Shown here one piece after another: positions 22,676-33,157 of a stretch of 64,000 bases of DNA. Both the position numbers and the translations under genes were made by a program. The stretch covers positions 15,688,501 to 15,752,500 of the forward strand of contig NC_079135.1 in the NCBI RefSeq assembly GCF_945859705.1, read 5' to 3'. The notes beneath the pieces are model-generated. The model was not told where the DNA came from and ran no database searches. It saw only the letters and a program-made list of their open reading frames with translations. The stretch comes from Episyrphus balteatus (Eukaryota; Arthropoda; Insecta; Diptera; Syrphidae). Within the stretch, counting starts at the first letter, position 1. The number at the start of each line of letters is the position of its first letter.

Positions 22676-23018
22676 TCACAACAAAAACATTACTGTTAAA
22701 AAAGGAGCCAAGTTCTCCTATGTTAAAATTATGCTGGCACAAAAAGTACTGAGATGTAAAAGTGTACCAAGTTCTAAAGTTTGGGTTCAAATTCGTATCA
22801 ATACAATTTTGATTGTTCTCTTGACAATTTTTCTTTTAATTACCGATTTTTAAAGTTATTTCAAAAATTGCCAAGTAAACAATCAAAATTTTATTGATAC
22901 GAATTTGAACCCAAACTTTAGAACTTGGTACACTTTTACATCTCAGTACATTTGTGCCAGCATAATTTTAACATAGGAGAACTTGGCTCCTTTTTTAACA
23001 GTAATGTTTTTGTTGTGA
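22676..23018. repeat. Near-perfect inverted repeat, 157-bp arms, 30-base loop
   Basis: Left arm 22676-22832 and right arm 22863-23018 are reverse complements with only a handful of differences. Outer ends are TCACAACAAAAACATTACTG and its complement CAGTAATGTTTTTGTTGTGA; the inner pairing ends at GACAATTTTT. The spacer is 22833-22862. No flanking duplication is visible. If transcribed it would form a long double-stranded hairpin of the sort that Dicer-2 turns into hairpin-derived siRNAs in flies; that role is inference. The minus-strand frame 22386-22790 (134 codons) overlaps the left arm but has no recognisable domain. Confidence 0.9.
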
Positions 23019-23036
23019 TTTCACTACTTTTTGCAA

Positions 23037-23820
23037 GGTATGGCTGTAGAATTGAAAATCTCTATATTTGATGAAAATTCAGTGAAAAATGGGCGGTTGC
23101 CACGCCCCCTGGCTGAAATTCTCAAACTTTAAATTTGTTCCTTTGTATAAACTACCATCTCTACCATTCTACCAAATTTCAAGATTCTACGATAATCAGA
23201 AGTGCTCTATAATATTTAATGAAAATTCAGCGGAAATGGGCGGATGCCACGCCCCCTGAATTGAAAATCTCAAATTTTCGATTTTTCCCTTTGTATACAC
23301 CACAAGCCCTATCACCGTGTAAAATTTCAAGTTTCTACGTTAACGGGAAGTTCTCCATAATTTTGATGATCTGTCAGTGAGTGAGTGAGTGAGTGAGTGA
23401 GTGAGTGAGTGAGTGAGTGAGTGAGTGAGTGAGTGAGTGAGTGAGTGAGTGAGTGAGTGAGTGAGTGAGTGAGTGAGTGAGTGAGTGAGTGAGTGAGTGA
23501 GTGAGTGAGTGAGTGAGTGAGTGAGTGAGTGAGTGAGTGAGTGAGTCAGTCAGTCAGTCAGTCAGTCAGTTACGGTTTTTGCGATTTTTGAAGCCCTATA
23601 TCTCAGAAACTACTCATCGTAAAAGGCTGAAATTTTGTGAGGAGTTTGGTTTTGACAAGCTCAATAAATGTAGCGAGTTTGAAATTTCTAGCATCTTTGG
23701 TGTGGAAGTTAGAGGGGGGTCGAAAATGGCCTGAGTTGTTTCCTGTAAATAAGGGTGTAGTGCCAAAGTTGCTAGAGAACTTGGCTGGGCACTACCGTGC
23801 CCCTTGATTTCTACTCTGAA
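23037..23820 (+). repeat. Repeat unit with 141-bp tandem duplication and GTGA tract
   Basis: Two units of about 141 bp begin at GAAAATTCAGTG (23077) and GAAAATTCAGCG (23219). Each holds ATGGGCGG, TGCCACGCCCCCTG and a CAAATTTCAAG or AAAATTTCAAG segment. They lead into the (GTGA)n tract, then TTACGGTTTTTGCGATTTTT, ATATCTCAGAAACTACTCAT and GGCTGGGCACTACCGTGCCC. The wording is typical of dispersed non-coding insect repeats, but only one copy is in the window, so family status is inferred. The frame 23537-23734 is a translation of the microsatellite edge. Confidence 0.55.
23377..23570 (+). repeat. Long (GTGA)n microsatellite with (CAGT)n edge
   Basis: About 42 almost uninterrupted GTGA units (23377-23546) change by one base into CAGT units (23546-23570). 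Total length is about 194 bp, by far the longest perfect microsatellite in the window. The change from GTGA to CAGT at one end is a polarity mark expected when a point change spreads by slippage. Confidence 0.95.
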
Positions 23821-24359
23821 AGTATCAAAGACATTCATCCAAGGGACATGATGTGGTTTCAAGATGCAACATTATCCAAGATGACAACATTATTTTAAGA
23901 AATGAACCAGAAATTGGGATAGCTACTGAAATTTGACAACGTTTGGTATTTTTTTTTTTTTTTTTATTTTGGTTAGACAATATAAAGTAAGCCTTTTCTT
24001 CAAAAAGTACGAAGGCAGTTTTATTCTTGGAAATTTTTATTTTCTTATTTTGATTTTTTTTTTTTTTTAATTTGGGGTTGTTTTTTTTTTTAATTCTGCT
24101 TTTCATAATTCTGTCTTTTTTTCTTCATTAATGCTGGCAGAATTTTAAAAGACAGAATAGAAAAAAAGTAAAATTTTGAAAACCAGAACATTGAAGTAAG
24201 AATTTTGACCGATCTATTATTGATAGCTTAGCTGTCAAATCTTTAAATACATAGAAAAATATGGAATAATCAGACTCCAAAATTTTTCTTCGAAGTAGGT
24301 AAATGATATTTTAATTAAATAAATCATAGGTTTTTAGATTTTGTTTTGAATTTAACATT
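23821..24359. other. AT-rich spacer
   Basis: T-runs at 23951-23964 and 24055-24069 and no recognised feature; the minus-strand frame 23825-24106 is Lys/Asn homopolymer translation. Confidence 0.5.
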
Positions 24360-26012
24360 AAAAAAAATATGCGTGCAGTTCACACTTATTAGAAGTGAAA
24401 CCTTAAAATATCATTTTTCTTGCAATAACAAATCGAAAAAAATCTACTTTTTTTTATTCCATCACCTTTAAATCTTTTTTTTTATATGACGACCTTTAAT
24501 AAATTTTATAGCCTCTGCAAGCTTATTGTTTCTGTTCAAAATATTTATATCGACCATGCCTATACAACATCTACAGAAAGAGCTAGAATTTTTTGAACCC
24601 AATAAAAAAAAAAAAAAAAAAAAAAATCATGTGTGCTATTAACACGTGGTAGAAGTGAAACCTTAAAAAATCATTTTTCTTGCAAAAAAAAAAAATTAAA
24701 TAGAAAAAATCTACCTATTTTTATTCTATCACTTTCAAATCCATGTTTTTTATATGACAACCTATATTTTATATCATCTGAAAGCTTGTTGTCTTAGCTC
24801 AAAATAAATATATCGATCAGGTCTATGAGACATCTACAAAAAGAGCTAACATTTTTTGAACTCGATCAATTTCCATAAAAAAAAAGCGAAAAAACACGTA
24901 TTTTTATCTTCTCACGCTATTAAATGCATTTTTTTACCAATAACCTATAATTTTTTACACCATCTGAAAGCTTATTGTCTTAGGTCAAAATATATATATC
25001 GATTAAGTCTATGAGACATCTACAAAAAGAACTAGGATTTTTTAAACTTGATGAAATTTCATCCAAAAAGCAAAAAAATTATTTATTTTTATGTTCTCAT
25101 GCTATTAAATCAATTTTTTTGTTTGACAACCTATAAAAAAAAAATTTATACCATGTGAAAGCTTATTGTTTCACCTTGTATAATGATGTATAAATCTTAT
25201 TTCAAAGATGTCTACAAGAGAAGTAAGAATTTTTAAAAGTCAACCATGTCGAATTTCCAGACTGAGATTACGGTACTTCCTACACTGGTAGCTGGTCATC
25301 GCCAACAGATCTCCACAAGTGTTTTGAGTTATTTTTTAATTTAAGATTGTGTAACTTGTAGAGCACGTAACGTTATGTGTGATATATCAAATAAAAGGTT
25401 ATGTTATCAGCATGCGTATTAAAGTTAAATCAAATTTACATTACATTACATATTAAACTAGTCTGAAGATAAATCTCCGGACTAGAAACACTGCAGCTTC
25501 GGAATCTAGGTCCATTTTGCTGATACAACACAAGACATTAATACAACACAGAAAGACAAAGAGAGAAAGAACGAGAGAAGAACATACAACACTGAACTAC
25601 GTGGCACAGAGGAGGAGACATAGTTGAAAATTGTCTAATGTTATCGCACAGGTGGCTTCAGTTAAGCTGGCGATTTAGAAAAAACTTCTGAGCCGACCGC
25701 TGGGTTTGAACCCACGATGTCTGGCTCTGAAGTCATCCATCTATTCCTCTGTGCCATGGCCACCTGCTAAATCAAATTTGTATGTGCACTAGATCAAAAG
25801 ATATAACGTGTGTTGGAAAAGAACATCTTTTTACCGTTATTTTCGAATTTTGAATATGAAATTAATTGAAATTTTGTACAATTCTAATTTATTTAATTAC
25901 CTCTATACAGTACAAATTTCATTCATAAAAGTTATAACAAGTTGAAGTCGTGTCGCGTTTTCGTTTCATCTTGTTTCAAATCACTACGATACTAAAGAAG
26001 TTTTCACTTAAA
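24360..26012 (+). repeat. Family F1 element, longest copy
   Basis: Starts with GTGCAGTTCACACTTATTAG and GAAGTGAAACC. Its first 250 bases are duplicated (second start at 24627: ATGTGTGCTATTAACACGTG). Internal units of about 180 bp repeat CATCTGAAAGCTTATTGTCT, ATATATATCGAT and GAGACATCTACAAAAAGA. The conserved core is 25245-25330. It ends near 26008 with ACTAAAGAAGTTTTCACTT, the complement of the GAAGTGAAA start, giving a short inverted terminus. A 330-bp SINE interrupts it at 25438-25767. It matches 702-1366 (plus) and 61915-62750 (minus). Confidence 0.85.
25438..25767 (-). mobile_element. tRNA-derived SINE with 12-bp target duplication
   Basis: The insertion is bracketed by TAAATCAAATTT at 25426-25437 and 25768-25779. 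The matching F1 copy near 1296-1308 shows the site uninterrupted, so the boundaries are exact. On the minus strand the head carries an A box TGGCACAGAGG (25746-25756) and, 33 bases on, a B box GGTTCAAACCC (25702-25712), the spacing of a tRNA gene. A tRNA-unrelated body follows, and the 3' end is a short ATGTA/AATGT repeat (25438-25452) in place of poly-A. Such elements are mobilised in trans by a LINE; which LINE is unknown. A second GGCACAGAGGAGG on the plus strand (25607-25619) is an inverted echo of the A-box region. Confidence 0.9.
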
Positions 26013-26029
26013 AAAAAAAAACAATCTTT

Positions 26030-26245
26030 TTTCTCTTCTAACACCATTTAAACAATTTTTTTAAATGTCAATTTATAATAAATTTTATATCATCTGAAAA
26101 TCTATTATTTCACCTTTTATATGAAGCTTCAATCATATTTCTACCATGAATTTTTTAAAGCCAACAATATCGAAATATCAAATTGAGATTGTTTAACTTG
26201 AAGAGCTGTTATGTGTGATATGTCAAATGAAAGGTAATATTATTT
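26030..26245 (+). repeat. Diverged F1-related unit
   Basis: TATATCATCTGAAAATCTAT, TTTCACCTTTTATATGA, GAGATTGTTTAACTTGAAGA and GTTATGTGTGATATGTCAAA match the F1 core in order, but at clearly lower identity than copies 1-3. It directly follows copy 2, so it is probably an older relic next to a younger insertion. Confidence 0.55.
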
Positions 26246-29200
26246 TTTTTTTTTAGAAAAACAAGTTTTTGAAAACGTTTGTACCTACACCGTTTATAAC
26301 GGCTCAAAAATAATACATTTTTATAAGTACAGCTTTTTTTGCAACTTTAAATAGAAAACTTAAAGATTTTATTGATTGATTTTGTTGTCGTACTGTTTTT
26401 TTGTCCATAAAAATTCGATTTTTTTCTCTAGGATATCATCAAGCTTACAAATTTGAAACAAATTATTTCACTGGTTTTGGTTGTAACTTCAAAATTCATA
26501 GAACCATAATAGCCAACATTTAGACCCTTTTATTTATCGTGTCAATCAATGATGTAAAATCTGTGATAGTGCCTTCAAGTCTGTATAGTCAGTCATAACT
26601 ATTTGATCAGAAAAATAAAAAAAAGAGATTAGGTATAGGTAATTTTCAAACTTTCTTAAGAGTCTTCATATTTTTTGTTCGCTTATACCTAACTGATGAC
26701 TAATCAATAATTTTAACTCAGCCAACTAAAAAAATCCTACCATCTCTAATTTGCAAAAAATTAACCTGATATCGATCTAATGTACATTCCATCACACAAC
26801 AACTCACTATCAATATTTTAATATTCAAATCTAATAAAACAAGAACAAGTTATTGCCAAAAAATTAAATGGACAACATTTTTATTTATCTAAATGGCATC
26901 AAAATGTATTTAAATTTTATAAAAAAAAAAATGTATGCAAATTTAATTAGGAATATTTTGTAAAAAAAAACAATCCTAAAAACACAGCATGATACACAAT
27001 AAAAAAGGAAATACACAAACAAATACAAAAAAAAACATAACTTTAAACAGAAAAAAAAATCTAACAATACCCACCTAACACATAGTTTCTAACAATTAAT
27101 TTGCATACCTAATATTTAAAAATGTTTGCAAAAAATATTTCTTTCCAACAAATATATTCAATTACGTTTATATTTATGTGCGTATTCAATCTGCAAAAAA
27201 AGAGCCTTCAACTTTTTTTGTTGTTTTTTTTTTTCTTTTTTAAATTTATATTCAACTTGTATCTTTTCTTCTTCTTTTTGAAAAAAAGATACAAAATCGA
27301 AATCAAAAAATCAACAAAAAAAATATTTTGTCCCATAAAAATGTAACAACAACAAAAAATACGAGTATTTATAAGACTCTGCTGTGATAACCCACAACAC
27401 AGACATTATAATAAATTTACGCGAGGTTATATTTATAATTTTATGTAAAAAAAAAAACTTCTCCAACTACATAACTAAAGTGCAACTTGAATGAAATGAA
27501 TAATCCAAAGTAATTCACTCTCTCCCTGTCTCTCACAACAATGCAAAAATAATATTGCATTTTTTCTTATCGCCAAGTTTTCTTAAAAAAAAAAAAAAAA
27601 AAAAAACAGAGGAAACAATGGGAAATAAAAAAAAAGAAAAATTCATAAACCCATATTGATAACAACTGGCGCATAATAATATTCACCGTCACCCAAGTAT
27701 CCGTTTTGTATAAGTTATAAATGACACAAAACAAAAACAACAAAATCAATCTTTATTATAAAAATAAGAAAATGACTTCATAACAATTTTATTGCAACCC
27801 AGAATTCCATCAGAGATGCAAAATTTATTGTTTATTCCATGTAAAGTCACGCATGTGTTATTATCCCCACTTTTTCAAATATCAAAAAAAAAAAAAAAAA
27901 AAATGTATCCGCACAAAATCACACGCATGTTAAAAATCAAATCAAAAATATTCAAAAATCTCAAAAAAAAAAAAAAATGTTGCTATGCAGAAAAAAAAAA
28001 TGTTTCCTGCAACATTCTTCATAAACATACACACAACAAATCCCACATAGTTACTATATACACAGCACGATCATGGTGTTGCTCTTGCTACAGTTGCTGT
28101 CAACGAAAAGTCCCAGTCTCGGACAGCTAATAAATTATACCGTTCTCCACGGACAACACACAACGCGGACGGACAAACTAAAACCACAAAAGCAACATAA
28201 TTTATATCTCCAACAACCACACATCACACCGCAAAGTGAAAAAATAAAAAATTATTATTACAAAAAAAAAAAAAAAAATTACCTATCCAGATTTAGCTAA
28301 AAGATATTTAGATACAATATCTATGAGATACATTATTACAAAATATAATGTCTCTTTACATTTCATAGACCAATAGATATAGTTTTTTTTTTTATGGCTA
28401 AAAAAAAAAGATCCTTTCAACTGGCCACATTTCGAAATTGTTGACAGGTGACACTAGAAGGCGTATATTTTTGTACACACACAAAAAACATTCCAAAACG
28501 TTCCACTCATAGAAAACATAAAAACTACAAAAAAAAAAATCAAAAAAAAAAGGATAAAATATCCATCAGATACTCTTCGAACATTAATTTTTCAATTAAT
28601 ATGCATAACTCATACGCCCGAGTGCACCAACGTAACATTAAAACGATTCCATGTCGTATTAGGTGGAGGGTATTATAGGGTGCCTCCTTCTCGCACATTT
28701 GACAACAAAACTAGAAAAAGTCAATTGTATGGATGCGGATGGCTTAAATATATATTTTAAAAGTGTATTAGTGTGAGTGTGTAGTGTATCTGTGTGAATG
28801 TATATAAAGTATGTTTACAATAAAATTCTACTACCTGTAGCAGCAGCAATATGGTGTTTTCTGCCAAAGCACGTGACGTTGTTGGTTGAAGAAAGCCGCT
28901 TCACAGAGAAAGAGGAGAAGATAATCCACAAGTAGCTTTGAAGTATCTATGAGATGAATTTCCTTTTTTATTTATTATTATTATTTTTTTTTTTTTGTAT
29001 CAAAACAAGGAAAAAGGATGCACACTGCAATCTAATTTAAATGCAATTCAAATACAAAAAATGCGCGGCTAAAGATACAGATACAAAATTGAGATATCAA
29101 CAGATGCAAATCACGCGCACCAACACACACATAGACATGTGGATCACCACGTTTAGGATCCTTTATTTTTTGTATTTTTTATTTTGACAAATTATATCTT

Positions 29201-30501
29201 TTGGATGCAATTTTTTTAAAAGATACAAAGATTGATCACTTGCCGGTTTGGATTTTTTTTTGATTGTGGCGATTTTTCAAGGCAAGACAGATTAAGATGC
29301 CATGGCCGAGATTACCAGGCTTAGATACATAAACAAATAAATAAAAAAAAAACAACAACAAATTCGATTCACTGATGGCTTTTTTTGTTGTTGTTTTTTT
29401 GGTAGATTTTTTTTTTTTTGGCTAACTTCTTATTTTTTAAATTTTGAACGACAAAAAACAAGACAAGACGACAAAACAGAGAGACAAAAAAAAAACGCCA
29501 GCCTTTAGAGCAGCCCCAATCAGCCGGTGTATATTATGACTTTTTGCTTGGCTCTCTATATCTCGGATAAAAATGTTATGCGCGTGGTGCTGTGGGTAAC
29601 GTCAAACGACAGACTGAAGCAGGCATTTTACTTTTAGAACGATGATACCAGGCCAAAGAGAATTGCCTCCATTTGTTGTTGGATTTCCCATTTGGAGTGT
29701 GGTGTTGTGGGTCTGGGTCGTTCGGTATCGTCGTCGTCGTCGTCGGTTGGTGTCGGTGGAGTGGTTTGTTGGCGTTGGGCTTGGTGGGACTTTTGGGATG
29801 AGAGATGGTTGGTGGGTGCTTTTTGCTACTGCTACTGTTGGTGGGTGACGACGACGACAACCAACGATGGTTAATATAACACATCTACGAGAGGGGGCTT
29901 GTTGGAGGAGATTCTTGGGCGAAAAACCGGCAAAGTGCTTCCGAGGGACATCGCACAACATAATACAAAACACACCACACACTCGGCTCGGCGTGTATGA
30001 TGTAGGCTTCTATCTGTCTGTCTAACATAAGAGCAACATAATTACAAGCTATATGCGACAACCAAGACGACAACGACGTCGGACGACAATGACGATGGAA
30101 AGCGACAATGACAACGGATGACTCTGTAACAGTGTAACGTAACAACAACAGCAGAAATAAGCGACAGCAGTAAGCGAAGCGCTAGCGGTAGCAATGACTA
30201 TACTATGATGATACCTTACTTTTTTTTAAAAGTTCATCTTTTATACCGGGCCGTGGGGTAGTGTTGTAGGCTTCACATGTAAATGTTGAATATGCAATAT
30301 ATGCAGTTATGGATACTATGTAGGCTAGGTACAATGGGGTCCAACAAATAAACAATAGGCCGTTCTTTCTAGAATATTGTAGGGGTGGTGCACAATGGTG
30401 CCTGACGATTTGAAAAAGGTAAGGGTTAAGAACTTTCTGATTTTCAAATTTTTTTTATTTTCAAGTTTTTTTTTTAAGTTTGACAGCTTAAGTTGAAAAT
30501 A
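26246..30501. other. Long block without a recognised gene
   Basis: 26.2-28.4 kb is A/T-rich with many A-runs and Phe/Lys-type chance frames. 28.4-30.3 kb is more balanced, with a CGTCGTCGTCGTCGTCG microsatellite (29727-29744), GT-rich DNA (29660-29860) and ACGACAACGACGTCGG (30067-30082). Frames on both strands at 29576-30148 are long only because of these repeats. The block resembles non-coding DNA near fly genes, but no start, splice or domain evidence supports a gene. Confidence 0.4.
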
Positions 30502-31134
30502 ACACTGGTTAACAAAATTAAACTTTTTTTTTGTTGCCGAACAAAAAATATACTTTTCTGAAGGTTTTCGAATCCGAAGTCAAAAAAAATTAATCAGCTC
30601 CCGTTTTTGAAATATTACCGTCAGAAAATGCAGTACTTCGGACCATATTCTTTTATATGAGGAAAATTGTTTGAGCATATTTAGTAACGGTTTTTATAAG
30701 AACTATTTTCCACCTTTTTAAATCTGTTTAAATCTTTCTGATATCTTTTTTACTGCCCGAGATATCCTCAGTTGTTTGGTATTTTTATAAATTGTATAAC
30801 GTCATTATCTCCTTTATGATATATATGAAGCCAAACCCACATACTTCATTTGAAGATATCTCGGGCAATACAAAAGATATTCCAAAGATTTAAACAGGTA
30901 TCGAAAGATGGAAAATAGTTCTTATAGAAACCGTTACTAAATATGATCAAACAATTTTCCTTATACAAAAGAATAAGGTCCGAAGAACTTAAAAGAACGT
31001 TTTTTTGCATTTTCTAACGGTAATATCTCAAAAACGGGAGCTGATTGGTTGTTTCTGACTTCGAGTTCAGCACACCGAAAACCTTCAGAAAAGTATATTT
31101 TTGTTTCGGCAACAAAGCCCTTGTAAACCCGTGT
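30502..31134. repeat. Foldback element, arms of about 290 bp
   Basis: Ends ACACTGGTTAACAA (30502) and GTAAACCCGTGT (31134) are complementary, and the whole is an imperfect palindrome centred near 30820. Pairs include TATACTTTTCTGAAGGTTTT with AAAACCTTCAGAAAAGTATA, TTCGGACCATATTC with GAATAAGGTCCGAA, AGTAACGGTTT with AAACCGTTACT, and GCCCGAGATATC with GATATCTCGGGC. Identity is about 85-90 percent by eye. It has no coding frame. Arm wording is shared with the larger foldback at 60473-63219. Confidence 0.8.
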
Positions 31135-32013
31135 AATTCATTCATATAGAACCCAAAAAATTAGCATGATTTCGCCTGAATTATAAAAAAAGTTTCACAT
31201 AAAGTTGATGAGATTTAAAATTCACAGAAAATTGTCATTTAAAAAACAGTCAGAAACTTACCAACTTTTGTTTCAAAAAAATATACAGAAAACTATACAA
31301 GTGGAAAAAATTAAAGGATCAAAAAATTGTTCAATATTTTTTGAGGTTTTTCAAGTGCCTGTAAGATGAAATTTTAAGCAAAAGATTTTAGATCTCCTAG
31401 CTTTGAGGTCTTACAGTACAAAATTTTTGAAGCAAAGTGTTGCGCTCAACTTTAATAAATATCAAAAACAAATTTAAAAAAAAAAAAAAAATCAAAATAT
31501 TCGAATATTTTTTAATGTCTTCAAAAAAAAAACTTGCTACGCTTTGTACTTTGTATTGGGTACTTCTGTTTTAAAAACAGCCAATTTTTCTTGATTTTTC
31601 TAATTTATTTAAAAAGGATTTTAACTTTGTTTTTTTTTTTATAATTCTTTTCAATATTTCAAAACCCTCTTTAATTTTCTTGTGATGGTTAGAGAAAAAA
31701 AATAATTTTCCAGTGAAAGTTCGAGCAAGAAGTGGTAGTATAGAACTTTAAAAAAAGCAAAATTAAGCTCAATGTAAAAGTTATCCGATCTATATAGTGG
31801 CTAATGAGGAAAAATATTTTCCAAGTTTTTGAACCAAAAAAAAAAAACACCCGGAAAAAAAATACAACAAAATTTTTTTGGGTAGGTACCTATTTAATAG
31901 GATTCAGCGGAACACATTGATAAGAAAAAATTATTTATGTACGTACTACCTAAAAATAGTAAAAATTTTCATTTTTTAATAACCTTTTTTTAACTTTTGA
32001 GTTTATATTTGTT
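31135..32013. other. AT-rich spacer
   Basis: No recognised gene or element; A/T runs only. Confidence 0.5.
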
Positions 32014-32029
32014 AGTTAAAAAAAAAATT

Positions 32030-32762
32030 CTGATCCACACAGGCATATTCCTGACATTTATTTGAATGGTGTAGTGCTTCCCAAGTGTGAAAAGTTTAAA
32101 TATCTGGGGTCTATGATAAATAACGAAGGTACTTGTGATGACGATATCAATCATCGCGTAAGCGTAGGGTGGATGAAGTGGCGGGAAAATTCTGCTATCT
32201 TCTGTGATCGAAAAATGCCCCCTAAGCTGAAAGGAAGGCTCTACACCGCAGTTGTGCGTCCAGCACTCACATACGGTTCACAATGTAGGACAATGTACAA
32301 AAAGTATGAGAGTAAGTTAACGGCAGCTGAGATGAAGATGTTTCGTATGACAGCAGGAGTAACAAAGCTTGATAGAATTAGAAGTACGAAGATCCGAGGA
32401 AGCCTTCATGTTAAAAACACCATCTCCCAAAAAATTGAACACGACCGACTCAGTTGGTATTGCCATGTTCAAAGGAGAGATCCTGAGAACCCCGTCAAAA
32501 AAGCAATATCATACAACGTTCCAACACGAAATAAAAAGAAAGGTAGGCCTAAAAACTCCTGGTACAAGCAAATGCAAAAACACCAGCATTCAGTTGGCCT
32601 TAGAAATGGAACAATACAAAACCGGGAGGCTTGCCGCCGATTTCTGAGGTCAACCCGGCGAACCCCACAAGCGGATCACTAGTGTGAAGCAGTAACGTGG
32701 GATAGTTATGATCCCCTCGACATCGAGATCATAACAGCGCCGAGAAAAAGGAAGAAGAAGAA
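32030..32762 (+). pseudogene. 5'-truncated RTE-like non-LTR retrotransposon, RT C-terminus
   Basis: An intact frame from 32030 to TAG at 32682 encodes the C-terminal part of a reverse-transcriptase polyprotein: KFKYLGSMINNEGTCDDDI, then RVSVGWMKWRE, KMPPKLKGRLYTAVVRPAL, TYGSQC and ESKLTAAEMKMFRMTAGVTK. This is the region after the catalytic core in RTE-clade elements; the endonuclease and catalytic RT motifs are absent. It reads in frame from the 5' edge without an ATG. After the stop come about 65 bases and a GAAGAAGAAGAAG tail, as RTE elements end in a short microsatellite. Flanks AGTT(A)10TT (32014-32029) and AGTT(A)9TT (32762-32776) look like the target duplication. It is a dead, 5'-truncated insertion that is young enough to keep its frame. 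Confidence 0.9.
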
Positions 32763-32776
32763 GTTAAAAAAAAATT

Positions 32777-33157
32777 ATACATACAAAAATAGTTTTTTAG
32801 ATTTTTGTAGCACTATTTTTGTTTTTCAAAATCATATAGATACCTAAGAAATTTTATTATAAACATTTAAAATAAACTTTTATATTTTGGAGCATCTCAT
32901 TTGGTTTAAAATTTTTATATACACTTCTTTACTAGACAAGAGTGTATTTGCGACACAAACACAATCGCGCATTTTATTAACTATCTTTCAGCGTGATTTA
33001 CTTCCTACAATCAAAAAATTTTTGTGTAGAAATTGCAATTAGGTATTTCTATAACCTAATTGTTAAAAGATGTTCTAGGTTGTTCCCGATTTGTTTCGGA
33101 ATGTTCCAATTTTTTTGAAAACTTTTCAAAAATTTGGGTTTTAGAGTCGACGCGACG
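32777..33157. other. AT-rich spacer
   Basis: No recognised feature; A/T runs and no supported frame. Confidence 0.5.

Noticed and set aside
22386..22790. 134-codon minus-strand frame, the longest outside the retrotransposons
   Set aside because: It overlaps the left arm of the inverted repeat, has no recognisable domain, start context or splice evidence, and such lengths occur by chance over 64 kb in six frames.
23377..23570. CRISPR-like repeat array
   Set aside because: It is a continuous 4-bp microsatellite with no spacers.
28073..28300. Leu-rich N-terminus resembling a secreted peptide
   Set aside because: The rest is Gln/Thr/Lys low-complexity sequence ending in an A-run; no cleavage site or family.
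29576..30148. Several overlapping Arg/Pro/Thr-rich or Trp/Gly-rich frames on both strands
   Set aside because: They are translations of CGT/GTG simple repeats and GT-rich DNA, open on both strands, with no domain.
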